Source: Bradyrhizobium sp. CCBAU 051011
Lineage (GTDB): Bacteria > Pseudomonadota > Alphaproteobacteria > Rhizobiales > Xanthobacteraceae
Reading direction: 5' to 3'
DNA: 64,000 nucleotides
Assembly: GCF_009930815.1 (NCBI RefSeq)
Contig: NZ_CP022222.1
Span: forward strand, 8,660,501-8,724,500
Shown here: positions 35,642-45,087 of the stretch, in pieces
Layout: every line of letters begins with the position of its first letter
Numbering within the stretch: the stretch's first letter is position 1
The notes under the pieces: model-generated
Told to the model about the DNA's origin: nothing
Database searches by the model: none
What the model saw: only the letters and a program-made list of their open reading frames with translations
Program-made: the position numbers and the translations under genes

Positions 35642-36676
35642 CTAGAGCTTGCCCGGCTTCGTCTGATCCGGTCCGCCGAACAGATCGGCGACCCAGCGGC
35701 TCGACGGATGCGCGGCGCAGAAGGTCAGAATAGCGAGCGTGATCGGCACGCCGATGAAGGTGCCGAACAGGCCCCACAGGAAAGTCCAGAAGAAGATCGC
35801 GAACAGCACGACAACAGGCGAAATCGACAGCATGGAGCCGGCCACCCGCGGCTCGATGTAGCTGCCGACCGCAAACTGGATGACGTTCAGGCAGACGAAG
35901 ACACCGAGCACCGCCGGCCAGCTCTCGAACTGCGTCATCGCCAGCAATGTCGGAAACAGCGTCGCGACGAACGGGCCGATGAACGGGATATAGTTGAGCA
36001 CGAAGGCGATCACGCCCCACTCCAATGCGAACGGCAATCCGGCTACCCACGCAAATGCGCCGACCAACAGGCCGGTGATCGCGCTCATCTGCGTCCGCAC
36101 CACGAGGTACTTGCGGAATTTCGCCGCCGTCGCCGCGCTGCCGTCGAGCAACACGCGGGCTGCGGCCTTGTTGTCCAACCGTTCGACATTCCGCCTGATG
36201 TTCTCGACTTCGAGAAGCCCGAGCATGACGTAAACCAGCGCGATCACCCAGAAGGTGAGCGTGGTATTGACGCGGGCCGTCACCTGCTGCGTCGCGCGCA
36301 GCAGCCAGCCGACGTTGAAATGCTCGGCCCAGAGCCCGGCAACCGAGATGCCGTGGCCGTCCAGCCACGTCACCATCGCCGAATAAAGCGCCTGGTACCG
36401 CGGCAGATCGCTGACCAGTGATCGGCCGACACGACCAAATCCCCAGGCCGCGAGCGAAGCAACGCCGAGACAGACCGCGACCGTTGCAACGATTGTGATC
36501 GCCAGCGCGACAAGCTTCGGCATCCAGGACTGCAACCGCTTCTGGATCGGCCACACGATCGCGATGATGAAAAGGGCCGCCGCCAGCGGCGCGAACACCT
36601 TGCTCGCCTGGGCCAGCGCCGCCGTGACCAGCACCGCCGCGATGAGTCCCGTGGTGGTCTTCAGCCCGAAGCCCAT
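35642..36676 (-). CDS. AI-2E family transporter (PerM/YdiK-like)
   Basis: 344 residues, about eight transmembrane segments. The blocks GLLVGAFAWVAGLPFALEWG and FIGPFVATLFPTLLAMTQ are conserved in the family, and SYIEPRVAGSMLSISPVVV lies in the C-terminal half. Some members export autoinducer-2, others are Na+/H+ antiporters; the name does not prove the substrate. Monocistronic. Confidence 0.9.
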   Translation of the reverse strand: MGFGLKTTTGLIAAVLVTAALAQASKVFAPLAAALFIIAIVWPIQKRLQSWMPKLVALAITIVATVAVCLGVASLAAWGFGRVGRSLVSDLPRYQALYSAMVTWLDGHGISVAGLWAEHFNVGWLLRATQQVTARVNTTLTFWVIALVYVMLGLLEVENIRRNVERLDNKAAARVLLDGSAATAAKFRKYLVVRTQMSAITGLLVGAFAWVAGLPFALEWGVIAFVLNYIPFIGPFVATLFPTLLAMTQFESWPAVLGVFVCLNVIQFAVGSYIEPRVAGSMLSISPVVVLFAIFFWTFLWGLFGTFIGVPITLAILTFCAAHPSSRWVADLFGGPDQTKPGKL

Positions 36677-36847
36677 GTTGGGTTCCTTCGACCTTCACGC
36701 AATCCGAGATTGTCAGCCGCATTGAACCGCGGCAAGAGCGATGACGCCGGCGCATGCAACCGTGATCGCGGTCACGTACGGCAACCCGGACCTGACTTAG
36801 CTTCCCGGCAGCAAACCTCGCAACGAGGTCCGCCCGAGGAGGCAGCC

Positions 36848-38500
36848 ATGTCCCGTTTTAAGCCATTGCTACTGGGTGCCAGCCTGCTGGCAGGCCTGTT
36901 GAGCTTCGCTGTTACCGGTGCGGCTTTCGCCGAAGCGCCGAACGTCGACATCCGCAACGGCATGCAAGGGCCGCTGACCGACCAGCGCGTCGCGCTGGTG
37001 ATCGGCAATTCGAATTACCAGACCGCGCCAAAACTCGCCAATCCCGGCAACGACGCGCAATCGATCGCGCAGCTTCTGAACTCGGCGGGCTTCGAGGTCA
37101 CCCAGGCGACCGACCTGACGCGCAGCGACATGGTCAGGGTGGTGCAGGACTTCTCCAACAAGGTCGCCGAGCGTGGTCCCGGCGCGGTCGCCATGATCTA
37201 CTATGCCGGCCACGGCGTGCAGGTGGCTGGCGAGAACTATTTGCTGCCGGTCGACGCAAGGATCTCCTCGCCGTCCGATCTCGATGGCAACTCGCTGCGG
37301 CTGGTCGACGTGATGGGCACGCTGGAATCGATCCAGAGCCGGATGCGCATCGTCGTGCTCGACGCCTGCCGCAACAATCCCTTCCCGGAGGTCAATGACG
37401 CCGGGCGTGGCCTCGCTATCGTCGATGCGCCGCGAGGCTCGATCGTCGGCTACTCCACCGCGCCGGGAATGGAAGCCCAGGACGGCGACGGCAACCACAG
37501 CCCGTATACGAGGGCGTTCCTCAATATCGCACGTGAGCCCAATCTGCCGATCGAGCAATTGTTCAAGCGCGTCCGGCTCGAGGTGAACAATACCACCTCC
37601 GGCAAGCAGACGCCGTGGGAAAGCTCCTCGCTGACCGCCGATTTCTACTTCTTCGGCGATACCGCGGTTGCCGCAGGCCGCGCGCCGGATCGCCGCCCGA
37701 TCATGCAGGTCGCGTCGAACCTGCCGTCGCGTTCGGCGCGCCAGGCTTACGATTACGTGCTGTCGGAAGGCTCGCCCGAATATTATGAAGAGTTCATCCG
37801 CCTCTACCCGCACGATCCGCTGTGCGACCACATCCGCCTGCTGCTCGGCAACCTGCGGGTGGCGACGGCCTGGCACAAGGCGGTCGTCGCCAACTCGCCG
37901 TTCGCCTACAAGACCTTCTATGACAATTATTCGAGCAGTCCCTACGCCAAGTCCGCGCTGAAGCTGCAGACAGCGCCGAAGGCTGTTCCGCTGATGCACT
38001 TCACGCATCTGGCGAAGCAGTCGCCGGCGTTCAAGCCGGGCAACGTCGGCAACGTGTCCACCCTCGGCATCTCCAAGGGCAATCTTGGCGGCAATTTCGG
38101 CCCCCACGGTCACATGCCCTCGAAGATCGTCACGCTTCCCGCCAAGGGCATCAACCCGGTCAATGGCGGCAACCTCAACGGCAACGCGGGTAAGGTCACC
38201 ACCCTGCCTGGGAAGTTCAAGCCCGGCTCCGTCAACAACGGCGGGAATGCCGGCAAGATCGCCACCTCCCCCGGCAAGTTCGACCGCCATCCGACGCGGT
38301 TCGCCAACAAGCCCATGCTGACCTCACGGCCCATGATGACCTCGCGGCCCATGATCAAAACCGCGCCGCGCCAATTCAACGGCGGCATGGGTGGTGGGAA
38401 TTTCAACCGCTTCGCCGCAGGTCCGTCCCGCAGCTCGTTCGGTGGCAGTTCGTTCGGTGGTGGCTCGTTCGGCAGAATGGGGGGCGGCTTCAGGCGCTAA
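36848..38500 (+). CDS. Exported caspase-like (C14) protease with Gly/Asn-rich tail
   Basis: 550 residues from ATG 36848, with CGAGGAGGCAGCC upstream and a signal peptide (MSRFKPLLLGASLLAGLLSF). Residues 40-280 form a caspase-hemoglobinase domain: RVALVIGNSNYQ, catalytic His122 in YYAGHGVQ, catalytic Cys174 in LDACRNNPF. Then a region of about 100 residues with SEGSPEYYEEFIRLYPHD, and about 150 residues of low complexity (GNVGN, GGNLNGN, RPMMTSRPMI, SSFGGSSFGGGSFG). Bacterial orthocaspases cleave after Arg/Lys; role here unknown. A strong terminator follows. Confidence 0.9.
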   Translation: MSRFKPLLLGASLLAGLLSFAVTGAAFAEAPNVDIRNGMQGPLTDQRVALVIGNSNYQTAPKLANPGNDAQSIAQLLNSAGFEVTQATDLTRSDMVRVVQDFSNKVAERGPGAVAMIYYAGHGVQVAGENYLLPVDARISSPSDLDGNSLRLVDVMGTLESIQSRMRIVVLDACRNNPFPEVNDAGRGLAIVDAPRGSIVGYSTAPGMEAQDGDGNHSPYTRAFLNIAREPNLPIEQLFKRVRLEVNNTTSGKQTPWESSSLTADFYFFGDTAVAAGRAPDRRPIMQVASNLPSRSARQAYDYVLSEGSPEYYEEFIRLYPHDPLCDHIRLLLGNLRVATAWHKAVVANSPFAYKTFYDNYSSSPYAKSALKLQTAPKAVPLMHFTHLAKQSPAFKPGNVGNVSTLGISKGNLGGNFGPHGHMPSKIVTLPAKGINPVNGGNLNGNAGKVTTLPGKFKPGSVNNGGNAGKIATSPGKFDRHPTRFANKPMLTSRPMMTSRPMIKTAPRQFNGGMGGGNFNRFAAGPSRSSFGGSSFGGGSFGRMGGGFRR

Positions 38501-38520
38501 CTCAAACCCAGCGCAATGAA

Positions 38521-38558
38521 AAACCGGGCAGAGCACAAGCTCTGCCCGGTTTTGATTT
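38521..38558. terminator. Bidirectional terminator
   Basis: AAAACCGGGCAGAGC / GCTCTGCCCGGTTTT around an ACAA loop, with A-rich and T-rich flanks on the two sides. Ends both the caspase gene and the convergent threonine dehydratase gene. Confidence 0.88.
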
Positions 38559-38571
38559 TTAGAGCGCTGAA

Positions 38572-39561
38572 TCAGGCGACCAGCTTGGCGAACAGGTCCG
38601 CGTCAACATTGCCGCCGGAGAGCACGATGACGACGTTCTTGCCCTTGGCGTCGATGCGTCCGGCGAGCAGTGCAGCGAGGCCGACGGCGCCGCCGGGCTC
38701 GACCACCAGCTTCAATTCGCGATAGGCATAGGCGACCGCCGCGCCGACTTCCTCGTCGGAGGCGGTCACGCCGTTCGCCAGCAGCTTGCTGTTGATTGAG
38801 AAGGTGAGTTCGCCCGGCATCGCCGCCATCAGCGCATCGCAGATGGTGCGGCCGGCGGCGTGATGGGCCTCGCGATGGCCGGCGCGCAGCGACAGGCCGT
38901 GATCGTCATAGTCCTTCGGCTCGGCGACGATCACCTGCGCTTGCGGAAATTTTGACTTCACCGCCGTCGCAACGCCGGCGATCAGCCCGCCGCCCGACGC
39001 CGGAGCCACCACGATATCGGGGCTGAGCCCGAGCGCCGCCATGTCCTCGGCGATCTCGCGGCCCGCGGTGCCCTGCCCGGCGATCACGAAGGGATCGTCA
39101 TAGGGGCGGACCAGCGTCGCACCGCGCTTGCTGGCGATGCCGTTGGCAATGGCTTCGCGGTCTTCCTTGTCGCGGTCGTAGAGCACCACCTCGGCGCCGT
39201 AGCCCTTGGTGCGCTCGCGCTTGGTGACCGGAGAATCCGCAGGCATCACGATCGTCGCCTGCATGTTGAGGATCTGCGCCGCCGCCGCCACGCCCTGGGC
39301 ATGGTTTCCGGAAGAGAACGCAACGACCCCGCCGCCCCGCTTGTCCTGCGGGATCGAGGCCAGCTTGTTGAAGGCGCCGCGGAACTTGAACGATCCGGTC
39401 CGCTGCAGCATTTCAGGCTTGAGAAAGACCTTGGTGCCGACGCGCTCGTTGAGAACGGGGAACGACAAGAGCGGCGTCCGCACCGCGAACGGGGCAACTA
39501 CCCGCGCCGCCGCGTCGATATCTGCGGCACCGACCGGTGCCGTTGAGGCTTTTTCCGTCAT
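38572..39561 (-). CDS. Threonine/serine dehydratase, PLP-dependent
   Basis: 329 residues from the ATG at 39561. Fold type II PLP enzyme: TGSFKFRGAFNK holds the PLP-binding Lys, ASGGGLIAG binds the phosphate and SSGNHAQGVA is the Ser/Asn loop. No ACT domain, so it resembles catabolic threonine ammonia-lyase or serine racemase, not the biosynthetic allosteric enzyme. Converts L-threonine to 2-oxobutanoate and ammonia. Confidence 0.92.
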   Translation of the reverse strand: MTEKASTAPVGAADIDAAARVVAPFAVRTPLLSFPVLNERVGTKVFLKPEMLQRTGSFKFRGAFNKLASIPQDKRGGGVVAFSSGNHAQGVAAAAQILNMQATIVMPADSPVTKRERTKGYGAEVVLYDRDKEDREAIANGIASKRGATLVRPYDDPFVIAGQGTAGREIAEDMAALGLSPDIVVAPASGGGLIAGVATAVKSKFPQAQVIVAEPKDYDDHGLSLRAGHREAHHAAGRTICDALMAAMPGELTFSINSKLLANGVTASDEEVGAAVAYAYRELKLVVEPGGAVGLAALLAGRIDAKGKNVVIVLSGGNVDADLFAKLVA

Positions 39562-39614
39562 CCATACTTTGTATCGCGCAAGCAGGCCGACGGGCAATAC
39601 AGATTCAGGTGATC

Positions 39615-40673
39615 TCAGGCGGCGAAATGCGGGTCTTCCGCCACAAATTCGGCCGCCTCACCCTCCGATTCGACCGGGCGAGAATTCATGGCATGCTCGA
39701 TGAAAACCCGCGTGGAGGCCTGCCAGGTATGGGCGGCGGCGAATTCGACGCAATCTTCCCGCGAGATCTGCAGCGCCTCCCGGCAGGCGGCCCGTAAATC
39801 CTCGCTCAGCACGCCCACCGGCGCCGCGCCGATCACGTCGCGCGGACCGGTGACAGGAAAGGCCGCGACCGGCAGCCCGCTGGCCAGCGCCTCCAGCAGC
39901 ACCAGCCCAAACGTGTCGGTCCGGCTGGGGAAGACGAAAACGTCGGAGGCTGCGTAGATTTCCGCCAGTTCCTCGCCGTGCCTCGCACCGAGGAACACGG
40001 CATCAGGATATTTCCGCTCCAGCGCCATCCGGGCCGGTCCATCGCCGACGATAAGCTTGGTGCCAGGCAGATCGAGGTCGAGGAAGGCTTCGAGATTCTT
40101 CTCCACCGCGATCCGGCCGACGCAGAGATAGACCGGCATCGGCAGGCAGAGATCGGTGCTGCGCGGATGGAATAGCGAGGTATCGACCCCGCGCGACCAC
40201 TGCACCACGTTGCGAAACCCGCGCATCCGCAATTCGGCTGCCAGCGCCGGCGTCGCCGCCATCACCGCCCGGCTCGGCCGATGAAACCACTGAAGCGCCT
40301 TCCACACCCATGATTCCGGGATTGGCGAGCGCGCCGAGACATATTCGGGAAACCGGGTGTGAAAGCTCGTGGTAAACGGCAAGCCATGCTTGCGGCAATA
40401 GCGCCGCACCAGAAGCCCGATCGGGCCCTCGGTCGCGATATGAATGCTGTCGGGCCTTGCCGCTTTGATCAATCGCGCGATTTTTGCTGGATACGGCAGA
40501 GCCAGCCGCAGGTCGGGATAGCTCGGCATCGCAAAGGTGCGAAACGATTGCGGCGTCAGGAAACTCACCTCGACACCAAGTCCCCTGGCCGCTTCCGCCA
40601 TTGCGGTCAGCGTGCGCACCACCCCGTTGACCTGGGGATGCCACGCATCGGTTGCGACCAGGATATGCGTCAT
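39615..40673 (-). CDS. GT4 glycosyltransferase, Agt-like diacylglycerol glycosyltransferase
   Basis: 352 residues. GT-B fold with N-terminal ATDAWHPQVNGVVRTL and the sugar-nucleotide block DTFGLVLLEALASGLPV containing the E-x7-E region. Its ATG overlaps the stop of the upstream phosphoesterase gene (40670-40673). That PlcP-type phosphoesterase plus GT4 pair is the plcP-agt arrangement known from Sinorhizobium and marine alphaproteobacteria, where the GT adds a sugar to diacylglycerol released from phospholipid under phosphate shortage. Sugar donor (UDP-Glc, UDP-GlcA or GDP-Man) not predictable. Confidence 0.82.
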   Translation of the reverse strand: MTHILVATDAWHPQVNGVVRTLTAMAEAARGLGVEVSFLTPQSFRTFAMPSYPDLRLALPYPAKIARLIKAARPDSIHIATEGPIGLLVRRYCRKHGLPFTTSFHTRFPEYVSARSPIPESWVWKALQWFHRPSRAVMAATPALAAELRMRGFRNVVQWSRGVDTSLFHPRSTDLCLPMPVYLCVGRIAVEKNLEAFLDLDLPGTKLIVGDGPARMALERKYPDAVFLGARHGEELAEIYAASDVFVFPSRTDTFGLVLLEALASGLPVAAFPVTGPRDVIGAAPVGVLSEDLRAACREALQISREDCVEFAAAHTWQASTRVFIEHAMNSRPVESEGEAAEFVAEDPHFAA

Positions 40674-41482
40674 GCGGCGCGCGCCGCGACGCGGGGAACC
40701 GGCGCAGCCCTTCGCACCGGATCGGTCCAGGTGATGATCTCGAACCGGCCGTCCTCGTGCTCGGCGAGCGCGGTACAGCTCTCCACCCAGTCGCCGCAAT
40801 TCATGTAGCGGATGCCATGCTCGTCGCGGATGGTGGCGTAATGGATGTGGCCGCAGATCACGCCGTCGGCGCCGTGCCGCCGCGCTTCACCGGCCAGCGT
40901 CTGTTCGAACGCGCCGATATAGTTCACGGCATTCTTGACCTTCAGCTTCGCCCATTGCGACAGCGACCAATAGGGCACGCCGAACATGCGGCGGAAGAAG
41001 TTGACCAGACGGTTCATCTGGATGGCGAAGTCGTAGGCCTTGTCGCCGAGATGGGCGAGCCAGCGCGCGTTCTGCACCACGAGATCGAAGATGTCGCCGT
41101 GGATGACGAGGTAGCGCTTGCCGTCGACGCCGGTGTGAATGGTGTTCTCCACCACATCGATGCCGCCGAAATGGGTGCCGTAATAGTTGCGCAGGAATTC
41201 GTCGTGATTGCCCGGCACGTAGATGACCTTGGCGCCCTTGCGCGCCTTGCGCAGCATCTTCTGCACGAAGTCGTTATGCGATTGCGGCCAGTACCAGCTC
41301 GACTTCAGCGCCCAGCCATCGACGATGTCGCCGACCAGATAGATGGTGTCGGCGTCGTGGGTTCTGAGAAAATCCAGCAATCGATCCGCTTGCGAGCCGC
41401 GGGCCCCGAGATGGACATCGGAGATGAACAAGGTACGAAAGCGCCGTTCCGGGCTCTCTTCACTCAAGGCGTCACTACCCAT
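40670..41482 (-). CDS. plcP: PlcP-type phospholipase C (LpxH-like metallophosphoesterase)
   Basis: 270 residues. Metal-binding blocks LFISDVHLGARG, LVGDIVDGW, VPGNHDEFLRN, IHGDIFD and GHIHYATI. Genome pipelines usually call this family UDP-2,3-diacylglucosamine hydrolase because of COG2908 similarity, but the Sinorhizobium meliloti member PlcP is a phospholipase C that turns phosphatidylcholine into diacylglycerol in phosphorus limitation. Coupling to a GT4 gene (overlap) supports PlcP over LpxH; alphaproteobacteria mostly use LpxI for lipid A. A palindromic CTGTCA element sits at the start codon. Confidence 0.85.
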   Translation of the reverse strand: MGSDALSEESPERRFRTLFISDVHLGARGSQADRLLDFLRTHDADTIYLVGDIVDGWALKSSWYWPQSHNDFVQKMLRKARKGAKVIYVPGNHDEFLRNYYGTHFGGIDVVENTIHTGVDGKRYLVIHGDIFDLVVQNARWLAHLGDKAYDFAIQMNRLVNFFRRMFGVPYWSLSQWAKLKVKNAVNYIGAFEQTLAGEARRHGADGVICGHIHYATIRDEHGIRYMNCGDWVESCTALAEHEDGRFEIITWTDPVRRAAPVPRVAARAA

Positions 41483-41490
41483 GCCTGTCC

Positions 41491-41512
41491 CCTGACAGAT
41501 TTCTGTGACAGG
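41491..41512 (-). promoter_or_regulatory. Pho-box-like repeat upstream of plcP
   Basis: Minus strand has CTGTCAC and CTGTCAG half-sites. Direct-repeat spacing start-to-start is 13, whereas PhoB boxes use 11, so it is imperfect; the plus strand reads CTGACAG-ATTT-CTGTGAC with the right spacing but poorer half-sites. It abuts the start codon and partly overlaps the ribosome site. Confidence 0.35.
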
Positions 41513-41661
41513 GCGATGACTAGTTCACGCGACCCATAGCCCCACGAGAATCAATGTCGCGCCCCGCAGTTTGCGGATAGCAGCGCGATGCGACAGGCAA
41601 GCGACATCGCGGCGGCGATATCTCGACGTCGTCCCCGCGTTCGCAGGGACAACGGAGACGC

Positions 41662-42462
41662 TTAATAAAACTTGTGAAAATGATGCACCGGGCCGTGGCC
41701 ATGCCCAACGCTGAACCGGTCTGCCGCTGCAATCGCGGCGGTCACCCACGCCTTGGCGTTGCGCACGGCGGTCTCCATGCCCTCCCCCCTCGCGAGCCCC
41801 GCCGCAATCGCCGAGGATAACGAGCAGCCGGTGCCGTGGGTGTTCTTCGTCGCGATGCGCGGCGCGGCCAGCGCGATCGCGCCATTCGCGCCGATCAGAT
41901 AGTCGATGCTCTCGGCGCCCTCGCCGTGGCCGCCCTTGATCAGGGCCGCCTTGCACCCCAGCCCGAGCAAACGCTTGCCCTGTTGCTCGACCGCGGCTTC
42001 GTCCGCCGCCACGGCTTCATCGAGCAGCGCCGCCGCCTCCGGCAGATTCGGCGTGATCACCGATGCCAACGGAATCAGTTTTGTCCGCAGCGCCTCGACG
42101 GCTTCGGCGGCGAGCAACCGGTCGCCCGAAGTTGCGACCATCACGGGATCGAGCACGACGTGCTTCGGCGACCAGCGCGCAAGCCCCGCGACGATGGCAT
42201 CGATGACAGGCGGATGCGCCACCATGCCGATCTTGACCGCACCGACGACGAGATCGGAAAACACCGCGTCGATCTGCGCGGTGACGAATTCAGCCGGCAC
42301 CTGATGGATGCCGCTGACGCCCTGGGTATTCTGCGCTGTCAGCGCCGTGATTACGGAGGCACCGTAGACGCCGAGCGCAGCAAACGTCTTCAGGTCGGCC
42401 TGGATACCGGCGCCGCCAGAGGAATCGGAGCCGGCGATGGTCAGGGCGATCGGCGTCGTCAC
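41662..42462 (-). CDS. thiD: Hydroxymethylpyrimidine/phosphomethylpyrimidine kinase
   Basis: 266 residues from a GTG at 42462 (GAGG seven bases upstream). The HMP-binding start [20 protein letters not shown] and the anion-hole [17 protein letters not shown] are ThiD. Performs both phosphorylations of HMP on the way to thiamine. No TPP riboswitch consensus is visible upstream. Confidence 0.95.
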   Translation of the reverse strand: MTTPIALTIAGSDSSGGAGIQADLKTFAALGVYGASVITALTAQNTQGVSGIHQVPAEFVTAQIDAVFSDLVVGAVKIGMVAHPPVIDAIVAGLARWSPKHVVLDPVMVATSGDRLLAAEAVEALRTKLIPLASVITPNLPEAAALLDEAVAADEAAVEQQGKRLLGLGCKAALIKGGHGEGAESIDYLIGANGAIALAAPRIATKNTHGTGCSLSSAIAAGLARGEGMETAVRNAKAWVTAAIAAADRFSVGHGHGPVHHFHKFY

Positions 42463-42594
42463 CGCAAGCCTCGCGCAGTTGGCGTGTTGGGGATCATGGA
42501 TTGTCCTACCGCGCCCGGCCGTGTGCAGCAAGCTGGCTTGCCATGACCGGCGGTTTTTGGCCTATTGGGGCCAATTTATTCGGAGACGACAGCG

Positions 42595-42840
42595 ATGGTT
42601 CCCTTCTTCGTCCAGTTCAAATGCAAGCTCGGCCAGTCCTACGCCGTCGCCAATGCGCTCGCCGAGGCCGAGATCGCCTCGGAGATCTATTCCACCGCCG
42701 GCGATTACGATCTGCTGGTCAAGTTCTACGTCGACAACGACACCGACATCGGCCATTTCGTCAACGAGAAGGTGCAGGTGATTCCGGGTATCCAGGACAC
42801 CCACACCATCATCACCTTCAAGGCGTTCGGCACGGGCTAG
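42595..42840 (+). CDS. Stand-alone Lrp/AsnC ligand-binding (RAM) domain protein
   Basis: 81 residues from ATG 42595. [20 protein letters not shown], then [20 protein letters not shown] and [15 protein letters not shown], the ferredoxin-like RAM fold, without a DNA-binding helix-turn-helix. Such proteins form oligomers and may sense amino acids or modify Lrp assemblies. Confidence 0.88.
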   Translation: MVPFFVQFKCKLGQSYAVANALAEAEIASEIYSTAGDYDLLVKFYVDNDTDIGHFVNEKVQVIPGIQDTHTIITFKAFGTG

Positions 42841-42904
42841 CGGCCCCGCCCGCACATCGCCGTCGACTTCGCCCGGCGCGGCCACGCCCGCGGGCCTTAC
42901 GGGA

Positions 42905-43981
42905 GTGCCCGTCCTGTCCGAGACGTCAGTTACTTTCGACCGGCTGAAGGCCTTCATTCAGCACGCGCTCACCGCGGTCGGCTTGCCGGACATTGACGCC
43001 GCAGAGGTCGCGGCGCTGATGGCGGCGGCCGACCTGCAGGGGTCGGACGGGCATGGCGTCAGCCGGTTGCCGCAATACATCAGGCGGATCGAGGCCGGCG
43101 GCTTCAACGTCCGGCCGAACATCCATGTCGTGCACGAGCACGCCAGCACGGCCGTGCTTAATGGCGACAACGGCATGGGCCATCTCGTCATGAAACGCGC
43201 CGCCGGGATGGCGATCGAAAAAGCGCGGACCACCGGCATCGGCTGGGTCAACTCGCAGTTCTCAAACCATGCCGGCCCCGCCTCGCTCTACGCCACGATG
43301 CCGCTGGCCCATGACATGATCGGGCTCTATTTCGCAGTCGGCAATGCCAACCACCTTCCGCCCTGGGGCGGCCTCGACATGCTGCTGTCGACCAATCCGA
43401 TCGCGGCGGCGATTCCGGCCGGCGAGGAAAAGCCGATCGTGCTCGACATGGCGACGACGGTCGCCGCCTACGGCAAGGTGAAGACCAAGGCGTTGCGCGG
43501 CGAGACCATGCCGGAGGGCTGGATGATCGACCGCAAAGGTCGGCCGCTGACCGATCCGAGGCGCGCTGACGAAGGCATGCTGCTGCCGCTCGGCGGCATG
43601 GAGGCCGGATACAAGGGCTATGGGCTGGCGATGATCATCGGCCTGCTCGCGGGCACGCTCGGCGGCGCCGCGATGGGCCGCGAGGTCATCGACTTCAACC
43701 ACGATGACGACAGCGTCACCAACACCGGACAGGCGATCGCCGCGATCAACGTCGCCGCTTTCGGCGACGTCGCCGTCTTCAAGCGAAGCGTCGATGCGCT
43801 GGTGCGCGATTTCCGCAACAGCGAGCGCATCCCGGGTGTAGACCGCATCTGGATGCCCGGCGAACGCAGCCATGAAACGCGGATGAAGCGGACAAGCGCA
43901 GGAATTCCCGTCGCCCCGGCGCTATTGCGCGCACTGGACCAGGTCGCCGACGACCTGGGAATATCGCGGCTTGGAGACTAG
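42905..43981 (+). CDS. LDH2-family malate/L-lactate/ureidoglycolate dehydrogenase
   Basis: 358 residues starting at a GTG (42905). The family blocks SDGHGVSRLPQYIRRIEAG, SNHAGPASLYA and GGMEAGYKGYGLAMIIGLL are present; His in DGHG and in NHAG fit the NAD-dependent Ldh2/ComC fold. Oxidises a 2-hydroxyacid. Substrate (malate, lactate, ureidoglycolate, sulfolactate) not decided by sequence. No clear partner genes. Confidence 0.88.
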   Translation: MPVLSETSVTFDRLKAFIQHALTAVGLPDIDAAEVAALMAAADLQGSDGHGVSRLPQYIRRIEAGGFNVRPNIHVVHEHASTAVLNGDNGMGHLVMKRAAGMAIEKARTTGIGWVNSQFSNHAGPASLYATMPLAHDMIGLYFAVGNANHLPPWGGLDMLLSTNPIAAAIPAGEEKPIVLDMATTVAAYGKVKTKALRGETMPEGWMIDRKGRPLTDPRRADEGMLLPLGGMEAGYKGYGLAMIIGLLAGTLGGAAMGREVIDFNHDDDSVTNTGQAIAAINVAAFGDVAVFKRSVDALVRDFRNSERIPGVDRIWMPGERSHETRMKRTSAGIPVAPALLRALDQVADDLGISRLGD

Positions 43982-44250
43982 GCCTGTGGCTGGCGGTCGA
44001 GGCTGCCGACCGGCACCGGCCGGCCCATTGGATAGCCTTGCGGGAAGTTGACCCCGGGGCGCCCTCAGCAACCCCTGCTGCACAAAACGGCACTGATTTA
44101 CCGCAATGCACGGTGACGACGTTAACCATGGCATGCTTTTGCCATAACAGGATCATCCTACCGCCTTGATATTTTTCATTATCTGGGGCGTCGTCAATCG
44201 GGAGTTCCGCGGCGGCGGACGTTCCGGGGGGAGTAGTCGCGAGTACCACC

Positions 44251-45063
44251 ATGGGGACGCTGTACGATTTGCTCGGAGCCCTTCCGAGCGATAACGCCGA
44301 GGGATTGCGGACGGCGTTCCGCAAGGCCGCGAAGGCGACGCATCCCGATATCAATCCCGACAATCCAGATGCCGCGCTGAGGTTCAGGGAGCTCGTGCGC
44401 GCCTATGACATCCTGAACGATGCCGAGCAGCGCGCGACCTACGATGAACTGCTCGCCATTGCGCTGCAGCCGTCCCCCACGACGAAGACAACGCGTACCT
44501 ACGAGAGGGTGCACAAGCTCGCCTCCAACACGATGGCGGCCTCGGTCATTTCGGCGGTGCTGGTGGGCGGCTACGTCCTGTTCGGGCTTTTTTCGACGCC
44601 ACCTGGCGCCGCGGAAATGCTGGCCGACAGGACCACCGGCCGCGCGCAGGAAGTTTTGGCGCTGCTGCCCGACACCCCGGTGCAGGACGAGGCCCATTCC
44701 CCGCGCGGTGGAGAGATTTCGACCGGCGCGGTCACGCTGACCTCCGCAGCGCCGGCAGTAAAGGAAGCGGGCGCCGCGCCGGTCGGCCGCTTCGAGCCGG
44801 TGCCGGCTTTCGCCACATACAATCTGGGCGTTCAGTATTATCCGCGCTTCGCAGCCGCCTATTTGGATCGCGGCTTCGTGCTGTACCGGGTGGACGATTT
44901 CGACCGCCCGTCTGCCGACATTGCAGCCGCCAAGCGTGCTGCGGATTTGAGGCGCAGCAAGACCGCCACGCCCGCGCCGGTGCCGCAAAAGCCGCTGACC
45001 ATCGTGCCCTCCCTGCCGGAAAGGGAAAGGCGAGAACCGGTCACCGCGGCCCTGACGCCCTGA
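44251..45063 (+). CDS. Membrane-anchored J-domain protein
   Basis: 270 residues. J domain at 1-68 with the essential HPD in KATHPDINPD and the helix IV segment DAEQRATYDELL. One transmembrane segment (ASVISAVLVGGYVLFGLF) at about 97-114, then a largely disordered Ala/Pro part with YPRFAAAYLDRGFVLYRVDD, which looks like a TPR-like remnant. It presumably recruits DnaK to the membrane; client unknown. Confidence 0.85.
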   Translation: MGTLYDLLGALPSDNAEGLRTAFRKAAKATHPDINPDNPDAALRFRELVRAYDILNDAEQRATYDELLAIALQPSPTTKTTRTYERVHKLASNTMAASVISAVLVGGYVLFGLFSTPPGAAEMLADRTTGRAQEVLALLPDTPVQDEAHSPRGGEISTGAVTLTSAAPAVKEAGAAPVGRFEPVPAFATYNLGVQYYPRFAAAYLDRGFVLYRVDDFDRPSADIAAAKRAADLRRSKTATPAPVPQKPLTIVPSLPERERREPVTAALTP

Positions 45064-45087
45064 CGGCGCGCAAGGCTTTCCGCGCTC

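Noticed and set aside
35526..36755. 409-codon minus-strand ORF
   Set aside because: Overlaps the AI-2E gene in another frame; Arg-rich, no hydrophobic pattern.
42463..42594. Possible TPP riboswitch before thiD
   Set aside because: No CTGAGA box or ACCTGATC-like pairing in the upstream region.
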